NCBI GenBank assembly: GCA_013054445.1
Contig: JAAMPI010000066.1
Coordinates: forward strand, 1-64,000
Length of the DNA stretch: 64,000 nucleotides
Direction: 5' to 3'
DNA from: Cudoniella acicularis
Taxonomy: Eukaryota; Ascomycota; Leotiomycetes; Helotiales; Helotiaceae
Shown here: positions 25,046 through 36,270 of the stretch, one piece after another
Numbering within the stretch: position 1 is the stretch's first letter
Layout: each line of letters starts with the position of its first letter
Notes under the pieces: model-generated
Databases searched by the model: none
What the model saw: the letters and a program-made list of their open reading frames with translations, nothing else
Told to the model about the DNA's origin: nothing
Position numbers and translations under genes: made by a program

Positions 25046-27701
25046 ATAACTTATAGATTATAATAACCAAAATTCGCTTATGAGATTTACACATGAATTT
25101 TATACCTATTTTTTTAATTCTGAAGTATCTTATTACTTGGAGTTTTCAAGGTTCCACTGACAGGAGATTATTTCTCTGAACTCCTTCCCTTTCTGTTCCT
25201 ATAGGTTCCATCTTTTCGCATTGCTATTTTCGTGTTTTCTCTAAAAGTATGGAAAGGTGATTGGGATTTATAGATTTCACGACCTTGATAATTTAGAGCC
25301 GATACGGGGACAGTGAGTACCTTACCTACCCGTTGCTTTTTGAATAAGTATCGAGTATCCACCTAAAACCCCAACTCTTCCATAACCACAACAAAAATGA
25401 TCTCGAAAAAAAAAAGAGTCTGCACATAGGGAGAGAAGCTAACAATGCAGATCCAGATCCGGCTAAGCGAGAGACCTCCGGGCTTTTATATAAAGGGGGA
25501 GAATATGGGTTTGAAGAGGTATATTAGGAGGAGTTATCGTACCTACAATTCGATGTGCTAGAGAAGGTTGATATTGGGAAACTCGATATGAGTCTTTGGA
25601 GGGGGGTGGCTGGTTTGCGGGGCTCTTTTGGTGAAGGGGAAGGGGAAAGGGTGGTTGGTGGTGGGGTGTTATCGTTAGGGATTGGGGGAGAGAGAAAAAG
25701 GGGGAAGAAAGGAAGAAAGAAAGGGGCTGGTTGGTTGGTTGGTTGGTTGGTTCATAAACGAACGAGCGACAGAATAAACAAATGCATATATCAAACCACC
25801 TATAACAAATTCTTAACCGCGTTTACCTTCTTCACACACTTCGAGCGAAAGAGTTCTCATGAGCTATGTTTGAGCGTTTGCTTCGCACTCAAGTCGTTTT
25901 CCCGAGGGCAACTACATCATATCTTCTATCGTATCTGTTAGGGTATTGCCTATCTTGATAGTGCAGCGTAAGGGGTTTTATAGACTTTGAGGGTTGGAGA
26001 TTCAGGAAGGTTGAAGTTTTGCGCTAAAGAGAGAAAAATATTTTTCTATTGAGTTATTAAACTTTTAGTCGATTGTTTAATGAATGAAAAAAGAAAATTT
26101 AACGAGCGAGAAACGAACAAATGAGCGAACGAACGAAAGAATATATAATTTTATTGATTTCTTTTCGGCGTCGTCAAGTGTCTCAAAATAAAGATCGGGG
26201 GAGGGGGGTTGGATGTGATACTAGACTAGTAGCGATGGCGAAAGATTACATGGAAACAATCTGCGACCACAAGCTTGGCAGCTTCAAAGTAAGAGTCCTA
26301 TTGGATTATAAAATCTCGCTTGAAAGGGAATGATGAGTGGAATTTATAGACTCTACCAATTAAACGTTGAGAATTAAAACTTGACAGAAGGAGGAGGAAG
26401 TGAATAGCAGTATTTTCCTGTTTAGAAAATATTCACTTTGAGCCTTTAGTCCTCCTGGCCCTTGAAACAAGTTCTTAAGAGGAATATTTTTAGGGGGAGT
26501 AGGAATAGGCGGAAAACGAGAAGGAGGGAAAGGAGATGGTGGAAAAGGAAAAGACAGGTAGTCTATGACGGTCGATATTTGAGTGTGAACTGCTGAGCGG
26601 GGTACGAAATACAGTACGAGAAGGACCCAGCCGCCAGAGAACACCAAAATATCGTAAAATCGACCCTTGACTTTAACCTTTGATAACTTTATAACGCACG
26701 CTCCGATTCACACTATTTTTGCCCTAGAATATAGCACGCGTGACGCGCTATAATATTCATCATATAAAGTAGTCGATTAGGGCTGGTTTAAGGGCACTTC
26801 GACCCGCCGCCACGCCAAACCGATGACAGAATACATGTTAGAAAATATATAAGGGGAATAGGTTGTATTAAAAGACAATAGTGTAAACGGAGATATTAGT
26901 ACAACGAGGTATTGTTGGAAGAATGAATACTAAAGGGCAAGCATTTTTCTTTTCTGTCTCAGATTATTACTTGAATGCTTGGTATTATTAAGAATAAAAA
27001 GAGAGCTATTCCTAGTCTATAGCATGTTCGTCTTCATTTTGTAGCCCGTATTGCTAGGAGAATAATAGAAAAATTAGTTCATCTCCACGTCTAACAAATA
27101 GATAATCTTTGATTTTCTTTCACGATACTTCTTGATTTTCTCACGCCAAATTCTTACTTCCTTTAGCTTACAGATTTCAAACTATAATATTGCGGTAGCA
27201 AACTCTATAAGATGTTGTAATATCTACCGCCATTATATACGTCAATTCTATCTATCAACCTTAGTCTCAGGCCTGATGACCCTCCTTCTCGAAATCGCAC
27301 GGTAATAGGATCTTAGGGACAGACCACGAGGTTTTCTGCATTGTATACATTAGTCAAATACATCAAATTAATAGATGCTCTGTTTACAATCTCTGCCATA
27401 GTTGGGGGGAAATATTCTTGGTTCGTTGACGTATATATAGAATATCGACCTCGATTGCGAATGATTACAGCGACATCGATCCCAGGGAACGTCCCTAATT
27501 CGTGGGCCTTCTTAGGCAAGGTTTTCTCCCTCCTCCCTGCTCCACCTCTATTTCGCTTATTCTTCGTACCAGTCATTACGGAAAAACCATACATACTCTC
27601 TAACGTTAACGGTGATACTTCGCAATATTTGTTATATACAACCAAACGATCCTCTTTCTAAACTACACAGGTCTTTGCTGGTTCCCATCCTCGTGGTCCT
27701 C

Positions 27702-27784
27702 GTCTGGGTAGTCTCTCGCTAGCCTGGGTGGTTATCTCACTAGTCTGGGTAGTCATCTCGATAAGCTGGGTGGTCCCCATCAAG
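27702..27784. repeat. 21-bp tandem repeat, four units
   Basis: Units of 20-21 bp share the core CTGGGTRGT: GTCTGGGTAGTCTCTCGCTA, then three diverged copies beginning GCCTGGGTGG, GTCTGGGTAG and AGCTGGGTGG. Confidence 0.6.
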
Positions 27785-28092
27785 ATACGTCCACTTTACG
27801 TCCAAAGGTCAGGGGATGACCGTTAGCCCGTTATTTATTTAATGGGAGCCGGTGGTCCGATTTTCAAGAACGCCTATTCGCCTAGATTACCCAAACCTCG
27901 ATTTCTTCAGGAACAGACGGAGCTAGACTGAGAACCAAGCTGCCTTGAGTTCCCATAGACGTTATCCGAATTCTACTCGCTCGAACCACAAGAACCATAC
28001 CACCTCCAAGAAAGGACAACCATGCGAAGAGAAGGCAAAGGATTTGGGTCCAGGGCTATATCGAAGCTATTCGAAACAGCCAAGTAGCCACA

Positions 28093-28401
28093 ATGGCGAG
28101 AGCCGAAGCACTGTTTATCCCACGCAAACAACTACCTGAGCTGTCCGAGTTGGATTTACTTCACCCGAGGAGATCATTTAGAAAGGTGCCTCAGGAACAT
28201 TGGGAGATGGTAATGGAATATTTGCCATCACTGAATGGGAGATACGCAGCTCAAGCGTTCAACTTCCCACTTGCTCAGCAGCACCGGAGCTGGAGCCTTG
28301 AGAAATTCGTAGTGCTCAGGAACCGGACCTGGAATTACTGTCACCGACTCTCGTATATGTATGGTTTAAAATTCAGCAGACATGAATACTATAAGAAATA
28401 A
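28093..28401 (+). CDS. Small hypothetical protein with a possible F-box-like segment
   Basis: A 102-aa intronless frame, MARAEALFIPRKQLPEL onward. The middle part (RKVPQEHWEMVMEYLPSLNG) resembles the loose LPxEhWxxhhxYL pattern of fungal F-box proteins, followed by a Trp-rich stretch (SWSLEKFVVLRNRTWNY). F-box proteins link substrates to SCF ubiquitin ligase, but at this length it may be a fragment of a decayed gene. It sits alone in a repeat-rich gap. I do not recognise a specific family; a chance frame is also possible. Confidence 0.35.
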   Translation: MARAEALFIPRKQLPELSELDLLHPRRSFRKVPQEHWEMVMEYLPSLNGRYAAQAFNFPLAQQHRSWSLEKFVVLRNRTWNYCHRLSYMYGLKFSRHEYYKK

Positions 28402-29004
28402 ATCATTGTTGGATTATTGCTGGATCAAAATGGTTGTTGATTGCTTCATAGAAACAATCGTTGCGACAGAAAACATTCGACCGACGTCACGTGCTAAAGG
28501 TCGTTGGCCAAGACAGAGCGGTGGGCTGCATTCAAGCGACATTAAGGGGAGAGCAGGACTAGGAGAGGGGAGTAAGTTTCGAAAGCAGCCATGAGCAGAT
28601 GCAAAAGCCTAGACTCGATATATTATATCTCGACTGCAAAGTACAAATAACAGATGGTTGTTAAGTCTGAATCCTAACCTGCACAAAATCTGTTTCTGTT
28701 CGGAAAGGTGAGCAGGGCTGCTTTATCAGTAGTATCGGGTGAGCTAAGGCGAGTAGGGGTGAGCCGAAAGTGGGAAGCTAGTGAGCAGTGGTGAGCAACA
28801 GTGGCCTGAGCATAATTGAGAGTCAAATTTAGTACTCAAATGAATTCATTTTGTCTCCCTTGTGGCCCCGTTATACTTTTCTCGTCTTGTCTCTAGGCAC
28901 AGATCCCATTTGGCTCCGGCCAGAATTCCTCCAGATCTGCTCTTTAGGCGGCTTAATCTCCAACTTTCTAGACAATGACCCGAGCACCCTGACCAGAGGC
29001 TAAT
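28402..29004. other. Intergenic DNA with GTGAGC-rich stretch
   Basis: No gene seen. Repeated GTGAGC/GTGAGCC words occur at about 28706-28800. The end of this stretch is the likely 3' UTR of the minus-strand CFEM-like gene. Confidence 0.4.
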
Positions 29005-29718
29005 CTAATCTTCACGGAGATATATACAGCAACATACATGTTGGAGCCACAGCCTCACTTCCGGCTTGAATAATGTAGCTATCAAGCCTAAAACTCCAAT
29101 AGGGACAGAGACTATTGCAGCGATATCACCCGCAGATATACCAGAATTTGATGATGCTGCCGGCGTCGACGTAGGACTTTGAGTTGAGGCCGGGGTTGAA
29201 CTTGCGGTCGAGGTTGAAGTTGAGCTTGCAGTTGTCGATACTCCCAAGCCCGGCGTGGCTGATGCCGCTAGTACATCACGTCAGTTTTTCTCAATCAAAC
29301 TAGCCATCAACTTATAGGTAAGAGAGATATAACTCGACTCCCCACTGTAACTTGTAATCGACGCCAAAGTTACATCCCCAACGCAATAAACACTATATAC
29401 AGATATTGCACTCTTGACATCGGAGGTTGCAGAGGAACAATTTGCCATAACACAAGTAGTGAGGAATGATGAGATGGAAGAGGAAGAGCTGGGATTACAG
29501 ATACAGCCGTTTAGCCATGGTGATCCGCAGCCTATAAAGTCTCTTACGTCGTTAGCGGCGTTGGAGTTCCAGATACAATTTCGAACGCAGTTATTTTGTT
29601 CCAAGAACTCAACTGTGTCTTCGATTGATGCCGTGACAATAGCTTGGCTCCTTACTACCGAGATGAGAAATAGTTTGCTGATAATTAGAAGCGTTAAGAA
29701 AGAAGTAGTAGGGGTCAT
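29005..29718 (-). CDS. Secreted CFEM-like eight-cysteine protein with Ser/Thr stalk and membrane helix
   Basis: The best start is the ATG at 29718, giving a signal peptide (MTPTTSFLTLLIISKLFLIS, then VVRSQA). The ectodomain has eight Cys in CFEM order: CVRNC, CGSPWLNGCIC, CVMANC and a last YC. CFEM proteins of fungi bind heme or act at the host-fungus surface. The Asp that usually precedes the CxC and helps coordinate heme is not seen; the loop reads CGSPWLNGCIC. Exon 2 encodes a Ser/Thr-rich linker (about 40 residues), a membrane helix (AAIVSVPIGVLGLIATLF) and a short Cys-rich tail. The intron is probably 29268-29333 (donor GTTATA, acceptor TACTAG), which keeps frame and gives 215 aa, but the donor is weak and the exact joint is uncertain. 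Confidence 0.65.
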
Positions 29719-30221
29719 ACTGAGGTTGTGATGTAGGATTGCTCGAACACTTGCTCTTAAAATCAATCAAATATAAAATTGTGATGGTTTGAGTGGTTGT
29801 ACAAGAGCTAGCTTTTTGGGGTCGGGCGCTAACACGATTCGGTGTGGCAACCCAGCCTTGCTAACTCAACTTCGTCGCCGTACCAGTTAACTAATGTACT
29901 CTTCGACTCTCGTAGTGGGAGGCGCTTCTCGAGTTTCATGGCCGAATACTCGTCGCAGGAAGCGATGCGGATGGAGATGCGCGCGCGTCTCTTCAACCTT
30001 TTTATTTATAGTTTTTTTTGGAGTCCTCTTGGCCAAGCACTGCAGGTTCGTAGAACCCTTCTCGCCCACTAACAATTATTGGATTTCATTCCGGGATAGG
30101 ACCCATCTCAAAGGCACACAGGATGACTATGAGTTTCAAGCTGTTAGGGGGCGGTGAGCCGAGGTGAGATAGTGGAGACTGCGCGTGAAGGGTGTGTGAG
30201 GCGAGGGTGAGTGTTGGAAAC
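29719..30221. promoter_or_regulatory. Upstream region of the CFEM-like gene
   Basis: Should hold the promoter of the minus-strand gene starting at 29718. Several open frames of up to 87 codons overlap here without motifs. No clear element identified. Confidence 0.35.
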
Positions 30222-30466
30222 TGTTAGCATGTGACCTGTGAGTCACATGGTTGGTGTAGCATGTGATTTGTGGGTCACATGATTGAGTCATTGGCATTTC
30301 TACCCAATTTGTTATACCTGTTTCCTACTGTTGCCTATTGTCTACGGGTCTATATAAACACTAATTTAGTTGTAGTCTTGATAGGACAACTCAAACTTCA
30401 TTCATGGAATCGATACATATCTTTTAAACGCGATCATACCGAATTGCATAACCTGTGTTGCTAACA
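30222..30466. mobile_element. Solo LTR (245 bp) with 5-bp target site duplication
   Basis: Begins TGTTAGCA and ends TGCTAACA, perfect 8-bp inverted termini with the TG...CA rule of LTR retrotransposons. It is flanked on both sides by GAAAC (30217-30221 and 30467-30471), a 5-bp target duplication. A TATA-like TCTATATAAAC lies near 30350. Inside are two similar CATGTGAC...GTCACATG palindromes at 30228-30280. No reverse transcriptase or second LTR follows, so this is a solo LTR left by recombination; the short length suggests the Copia group. Confidence 0.85.
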
Positions 30467-31019
30467 GAAACTGACTCATGTCGGAGACCACTCACGGAAG
30501 ACGCCTATACTATAGGCACATGGCGAAGGGCGGAGATACTGGATATCTATATATACAATCAGTTTTTCCAATACTAACAATCAATTACTCTGCCTTACAA
30601 ACACTGTTCTTATGTCCTGTCACGTGATCCTCAATCACCGGTCTAGCTGTTGGATTATCGACTCCAGCCAATCGGATGAGTGGTATCATCAATACAAGCA
30701 ACTGGATCTCAAGGTTACACGAAGGACTCAATTAGGGCAAGTCAAGTAGAATTGTCAACTGCACAGGATGAACTACGGGGGCATTCAGGCCACATATAGG
30801 GACTACAAGTGAGACGTGCTTTGAAACAGATGCCAGGCACACTTCAACACTAGTCCGTATTCTCGTAGCCTGGCTTCTGACAGTGAGAAAAGCGGCGAGG
30901 GTTCACGTGCGTCGTGGCTTGGCGAGCACGTAGAATAAGGTGATCTTTCTTATAGCATTTAATCCTAAGGAAGCACCAGGGGTTGCTAAGACTGTCCGGA
31001 CAGCCAAAATTCTGCCGGA

Positions 31020-32090
31020 ACACTAAAATAAGGGTCAAAATGTTCGATTTTCTACTCTATGTTACCACAACTCGCTCTTAACAAGCTTTCCACTGTATTT
31101 TACCAGCTTTTTACATTGTTCAGGCATCTCTGCAATGCGCGCGTGAACTTCCTCTATTGTAACCTTGTCCCATTCCTCCTGCATTATAGCCTTCAGCTCC
31201 TCAATTATTTTCCAGCTATGCCGGCGAATTCTAGGCTGTATAATATTCCAAATAGCCTCAATTAGATTAAGATCAGGCGATTGTACAGGGTGGACATAGG
31301 TTTTAATCCAATTTGCGGCTTTTAACTGTGTAGCTAGGCCTACTTTCTTATGTCCGTGGAAAGAGTCGTTGACCTCTTAAAGGACCCAGGGATTCGGCCA
31401 TCCTTCGTCCGTAGACCTCGCATTGTGAATAGCTTCGATATACTGTGGCAAGAGACGTTCTGTATAGTACTTCTGGGTCATAGAATTACCCTTGGGTTTA
31501 AGTTCTGCCTCGTGGCCAATAGATGCCTCCCACTCAAGAATACGCTGTTGATACTCCTTAGGAGACTCGTACTTCCGTGTCCTAGGCTTAGGAGGCTACT
31601 TAGGCTTAACAATTGAGTCGTTTTCGCTATTGTAGAACTCAAATTTAGGTGCTTTCGCGTGCCAGTTGACCCACACGGCAACATGCAATTTAACCCCTGT
31701 TCTCTCTAGCCTCTACTGAATGTTCTCGAGATCTGTACGTGTTCCTCTTTCCCGTAGAATCAGGCCTTAAGCATAAGATAAAGGATCAATATGTAACTCG
31801 CCTGTAAAGAAGATATATTGTCAGTGATCCTCTACAGTCTTATCCTTATACTTATGACCATAACTAGTCCTTTCAGAGGTTCTTATCTGAAATCTCCTTC
31901 TTTATATACGACTGTTTGTAGCGCTGACCTCCATTGGTTTCCTGCTTAAGCCTTCTCTTAAGTTGACGCGTGGATCCTTCGATATGGTGGTACTCCATCT
32001 GCGCTTCGTAGAGCTGATCGCAGACAGGGTTTCTAGACAGCGAAACAAGCATTGATGGAGTGTGTTGCGAGGCTTGAATTCATCTTCTTC
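31020..32090 (-). pseudogene. Tc1/mariner-type transposase relic
   Basis: Reading the minus strand down from about 32060 gives pieces of a DDE transposase. The clearest is the C-terminal third: VQSPDLNLIEAIWNIIQPRI, then continuing RRHSWKIIEELKAIMQEEWD, with PDLNLIE holding the third acidic residue. Upstream pieces include VAVWVNWHAKAPKFEFYN and KESLSPKEYQQRILEWEAS-like text. The frame is cut by several TAG/TAA codons (for example after NDSIVKPK and PNPWVL) and at least one shift, and much of the N-terminal third is unreadable. The enzyme family excises and inserts Tc1-like DNA elements at TA sites. A candidate terminal region lies near 30985-31040, but no matching second end was found. Clearly inactive. 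Confidence 0.75.
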
Positions 32091-32208
32091 AGTCCCTATT
32101 TTTTAGGGGAAACTTGACCAATTCTCTACGAATCAGCAAGCAAGCAGAAAGGACAAATATAGAGATTCATGAATCTGACATCGTATTTCGAAACTCCTAT
32201 CCTTGTAT

Positions 32209-34212
32209 CTACTCATCAACTTCAACAGTCTTCCCCTTATTCTTCCTCGACCTCTTCTTCTTTTTCTTTCCTTCAACAATATCAACTCCACCACCTTCAG
32301 TAATAGCATCCGCACTACCACCAATAACAATCTCCGGCCCCTCCTCATTACCAAAGGTTTCCTTCCTCCACTGCCTCAATCTAGCTTTCTTGCCAAGACT
32401 CTTCTTGTCCTTTCGCTTTTTCTCAGGATCCCTAAATGCCGCCATCTTCTTCAATCCTGCGAACTGATTGAGTGACGAGTCGGGCGCCATCAGTATATCC
32501 CGTGCTGTTAAACCAAAAGAGATAGGTGACGTCTCGCGATAGCGGAATACAGAGGGTTGCTTGGAATTAGAAGGGAGGGAGACATCGAGTTGATTATCTA
32601 CCAATTCTTCGATTTTCTTGCGTTCGAGGCGAGCGGCTTTCTTCTTGGCTTGGCGTTCCTGTTGGCGGTCCTTGCTAGACTTTCCTTTCTTTGGGGCCGA
32701 GGAGGCTTCGTCATCTGAGTCTTGAGACTCCGAATCTGATAATGTGAGAGCCGGCTTATTCTGGGACTCTTCCTCTTCGACGAAATCAGGGACTAGATCT
32801 TTAATGTCGATGTCGTCGTCCCATTTCGGCTTCTTGACTTTCTTCTTCTTGCTCGCGGATTCTGACTCGTCTTCGTCTTCTGAACCGCCTTCTTGTTCAG
32901 CATAGTAATCTTCTCCGAATTGTTTGCTCATTTCTGCTTCCCACTTATCATCATCCCAACCATCGTCCAAGAATTTAGTCCATTCCTCTTCCTTGAGCTT
33001 CTGTCCCTTGATGCCTGCAGCCTTCTTGATCTTTTGAAGCTTTTCTTCCATTTCTCCAATTTTTAACTGTCTCAATCGAGCTCGTTCAGCATCTTTCTCC
33101 TTTTTCCCAGCCTCACGCTTCTCTCTTTGAGCATCTCTTTGCTTCTTCCTGCTGTTTGGCTCCTCCCGGCGAACTGACTTGGCTGCGACAACATCTCTTG
33201 CGTACGATTTCAACATCTCGTTGCTTCCTGCTGGATCCTCGAATCGTAGGTTGTAAGCTACTTCGAATTTCTCCGCGCGTTCATCTTCCTCCTCGTCATC
33301 TGACTCTAGTGGTTGAAACCGAGCTCCATCGCTTGGTACCCAGGCTCTGGCTGCCATGAAATTGGAGAGAAAAGTTTCGGGGTCCTTGTCTGCGGATTCG
33401 ACATCAAGATTAACCTTTACCTTGGCAGCTCTTGAAGGATGAACTCCTTCTGTAGCAGTTTGTGGTTTCGTTTTTGGTATCAGGAATCCTCCATCATCCG
33501 ATTCATCTTCAACTGCAGCATGCATCTCTTTAACAATTTCTTTCTTGAGATCCTCCTGTTCTTGTACAAACGTCCTTGGTGCTGCTTCTTCTTCCTCCTC
33601 ACCAGTATAACCCTTCAGCAAGTTCTCCCGATGATAATCGGTCAAGTACATTGGCTTATCCTTTTTTGATCCCTCTGCGGCCTCCGGCATTTCGTCACCC
33701 TCCTCGATCGGCTTATAGAATGTAATCTTCTCATCGTAAACGCGGGGATCCTTTGACCGGATAGCTTGTAGTGTCGCTGAGATCTCTGCGTCTAGGTCTT
33801 CTGTTGCAAGAAATCCCTCATCATCCTCGTCTTCGCCAGAGGATGATTCTGAATCCTCATCATATTTATCGCCGTATAATTTTCCATTGGCAGGTTTTGA
33901 CTTCTTTTGGAATTTCTCCTCCACTGCAAGCGGTTAGTGAAAGTATATAACCAACTCTCAAATCAACTCACACTTCTGGAGTTCTTCCCGCTTTTTATTG
34001 TGCTCAAACCGCTTTGCATATTCCTCATTAATTTTAAATTTAGGTTCTTCCAGTTGAGCCCCTCCAACAGATTCATCTTCGCTGCTGCTCGTGGAGTCGC
34101 TGTCGTCTAGTAGGTTTGGCTTGGAGATTTTGGGAGTGGCATCGCGCTTGGCTTTCTTTGCCCTATCCACAGGCTGGGCTTGGGTAAGAGCTTCTGCCTT
34201 TCGTTTCGCCAT
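32209..34212 (-). CDS. KRI1: KRI1-like ribosome biogenesis protein
   Basis: Exons 33972-34212 and 32209-33923 with a 48-bp intron (GTGAGT..TGCAG); unbroken frame, 651 aa. Kri1 is a nucleolar protein needed for 40S subunit assembly and partner of the KH protein Krr1. Very acidic and Lys-rich throughout, as in the family. Landmarks: start MAKRKAEALTQAQ; DEDDEGFLATEDLDAEISAT; KPMYLTDYHRENLLKGY, the family hallmark; VEVAYNLRFEDP-like segment before KSYARDVV; and the KRI1_C region RYRETSPISFGLTARDILMA, followed by KKARLRQWRKETFG. The C terminus is a Lys-rich nucleolar-type signal. Head-to-head with the Rab5 gene; the 349-bp gap between them must serve as a two-way promoter. Family call firm. Confidence 0.93.
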
Positions 34213-34561
34213 TGTGAATAGGTTGTGCTCGAGTAATTGTGACTTTTTGATTTGGGGGAAATATTTTTGAAAAATGTCGGTCTCCAGACAAATGCTCCGA
34301 CCAATCCCGCGCTAACGGCTACGCTAGGCTCTAAACAATAGGGTCGGCGTCATCTCTGGAGCAAGCATACCTGCAGCAGACGTCCATCATCCATCAAAAA
34401 ACCTCAAGATACCCCGAGCATCCGCAGCTTACAGCTTGTCAAATACATCGCAAGTCATTTCGATCGCTTGATCACACTCTACGATACTTCTGTTTTGTTC
34501 GAGCCATCAGCGCCCCAAACACGATCGCATAAACTCTCGTAATTCGACCTAGAGATATACA
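34213..34561. promoter_or_regulatory. Bidirectional promoter between KRI1 and Rab5 genes
   Basis: Only 349 bp separate the two divergent starts, so both promoters lie here. No TATA box is evident on either side, as is common for housekeeping genes. Confidence 0.6.
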
Positions 34562-35388
34562 ATGGCTGAGGCAACAGCGCCCAAGCCAAGCAGCAGCGTG
34601 AAGCTTGTTCTTCTTGGTGAAGCTGCCGTAGGAAAGGTGTGGATATCTATTTGAAGCTTTGGAAGTCCGGAAATCTGATATCGAGATAGTCTTCCTTGGT
34701 CCTACGATTTGTCAACAACGACTTCCAAGAAAACAAAGAGCCTACTATCGGAGGTAGGGCATAGAATCGATACAGCTTGGGCATTCTGGCTAACGTGTTC
34801 AAAGCTGCATTTCTAACACAAAAATGTAATCTACCCACCAGAACAATCAAATTCGAGATATGGGATACCGCGGGACAAGAACGTTTCGCATCACTTGCTC
34901 CCATGTACTATCGAAATGCACAATCTGCCCTAGTCGTCTACGATCTTACGAAGCCTACATCACTTATCAAAGCAAAGCACTGGGTAGCAGAGCTACAACG
35001 ACAAGCTTCGCCAGGAATCGTAATCGCGCTGGTTGGCAACAAGCTCGACTTAACAAACGAGACCAGCGGATCAAGTAATGCCATCGGCGAAGATGGAGAT
35101 GAAGCTGCTGAGCCCGAAGATGATGGAGACGCAAGAAAGGTCTCAACAGCCGAGGCAAAAACATATGCGGAGGAAGAGGGACTGCTATTCTTCGAAACCA
35201 GTGCAAAAAATGGCACCAATGTGACTGAAGTCTTCACGGCTATTGCAAATGCTATCCCAGAAACTTCTTTGAAGGGTGCTAGAGGGCCGGGCGCTACACA
35301 GTCAAACGCAAACAGAGCAGAGGATCAGTCACGAGTCAACTTGACGGGACCAAGAGACAACGCATCGAAAGAGGGCTGTGCTTGTTGA
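34562..35388 (+). CDS. rab5: Rab5-family small GTPase (Vps21/Ypt51-like)
   Basis: Exons 34562-34636, 34690-34753 and 34805-35388; introns of 53 and 51 bp. The second ends in AAAG, a less common AAG acceptor. 240 aa, in frame. Rab5 controls fusion and motility of early endosomes. All G motifs are present: P-loop GEAAVGKS (split by intron 1 between Lys and Ser), effector segment [27 protein letters not shown] and ETSAKN. The C terminus CAC is a dual-prenylation signal. Between NKLDL and the last motif is an acidic insert ([17 protein letters not shown]), as in other fungal Rab5 proteins. Head-to-head with KRI1. Very secure as Rab5 family; which yeast paralogue is closest is not settled. Confidence 0.95.
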
Positions 35389-36130
35389 TCTTTTGTTTGT
35401 TATGATGATAATTCCTTTTTCGCTCTCTTGGTCGTCGGTCTTCGGGGTTATTCAGGCGGTGGTTTTGTAAGAGAAGTGAGCTCCTACGCAGGTACTATGT
35501 TGATACATTAGCATTGAGTTATAGGGAGATCATCATTGAGTCAAATTTATAACCAGCAAAGTCAATCCCGTGACAAATCTGCAGATTCCGGCGTTCCATA
35601 TTCACGTGCTCGTCATGGTTGAAACGACTTGACAAATGGATATAAAACGGCGGCTCCCTCGACCTAAGCACGGTTGTTTCAAAACAATATTGCCAAACCT
35701 CAAATTCACGAGTCACTCCACAAGATTTAAGCCTTCCACTCTGGCCGCTAAGATTCTAACTCGTTCGAGCCGTCCATGCTCAGACACAGACCCGTGTTAA
35801 AGCAAATCAAGCTTTTCATGCATGTGCGGATCCACGAATCCGTTGCCGGCCTCCACCCTTTTCCCACAAAATCTGTAGCAAATGCGGCTCTCAGTTCCCA
35901 TGAGCCACGCTTCCTTTTGTTTCGTTTGCCTGGCCATCAGCCTCCTGGTCCTCAGCATGACACAGCCGCAGCTCAGCCAAGAAGTTTTGGATGCGTCCTG
36001 AAGCCAGGCGTAAACGGTATTTGATTGAAGCTGCTCTTTTCGCCTCATCTGAGTGGAACTTAGCACTGATGTTGCGAGAGCTGAGACAGGGTTCTCCGGA
36101 TCGACTTGCTCGTCGTTCAAGCTGTTATGG

Positions 36131-36138
36131 TATATAAG
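36131..36138 (+). promoter_or_regulatory. TATA box of the repeat-precursor gene
   Basis: TATATAAG lies 133 bp before the ATG at 36271, the spacing expected for a TATA element with a leader of about 100 nt. It is one of the few clear TATA boxes in the window and suits a strongly regulated secreted-peptide gene. Confidence 0.55.
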
Positions 36139-36270
36139 AGCGGAATCCTCGGCGAGCACGACCTTATCATTCTTATTTCTTGTTCCAACCATCTAAATTT
36201 CTCTTCTTTCAGCTGGTCTGCTATCCTTCACTTATATTATTTTCAAGTACTCAAGTTTAATATCGTCATC

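Larger units (their letters stand above)
24525..28092. other. Repeat-rich intergenic DNA with simple-sequence tracts
   Basis: No gene is supported in 3.6 kb. It contains (ATTC)n followed by (GAAC)n at about 24990-25045, GGTT repeats at 25730-25752, further GAAC/GAGC tracts at 25758-25775 and 26100-26140, and a 21-bp tandem repeat at 27702-27784. Much of it is AT-rich, like decayed repeat DNA, but I recognise no transposon protein in it. Confidence 0.45.

Noticed and set aside
35797..36192. 131-aa minus-strand frame upstream of the repeat precursor.
   Set aside because: No motif, and it overlaps the TATA box and leader of the plus-strand gene; probably chance.
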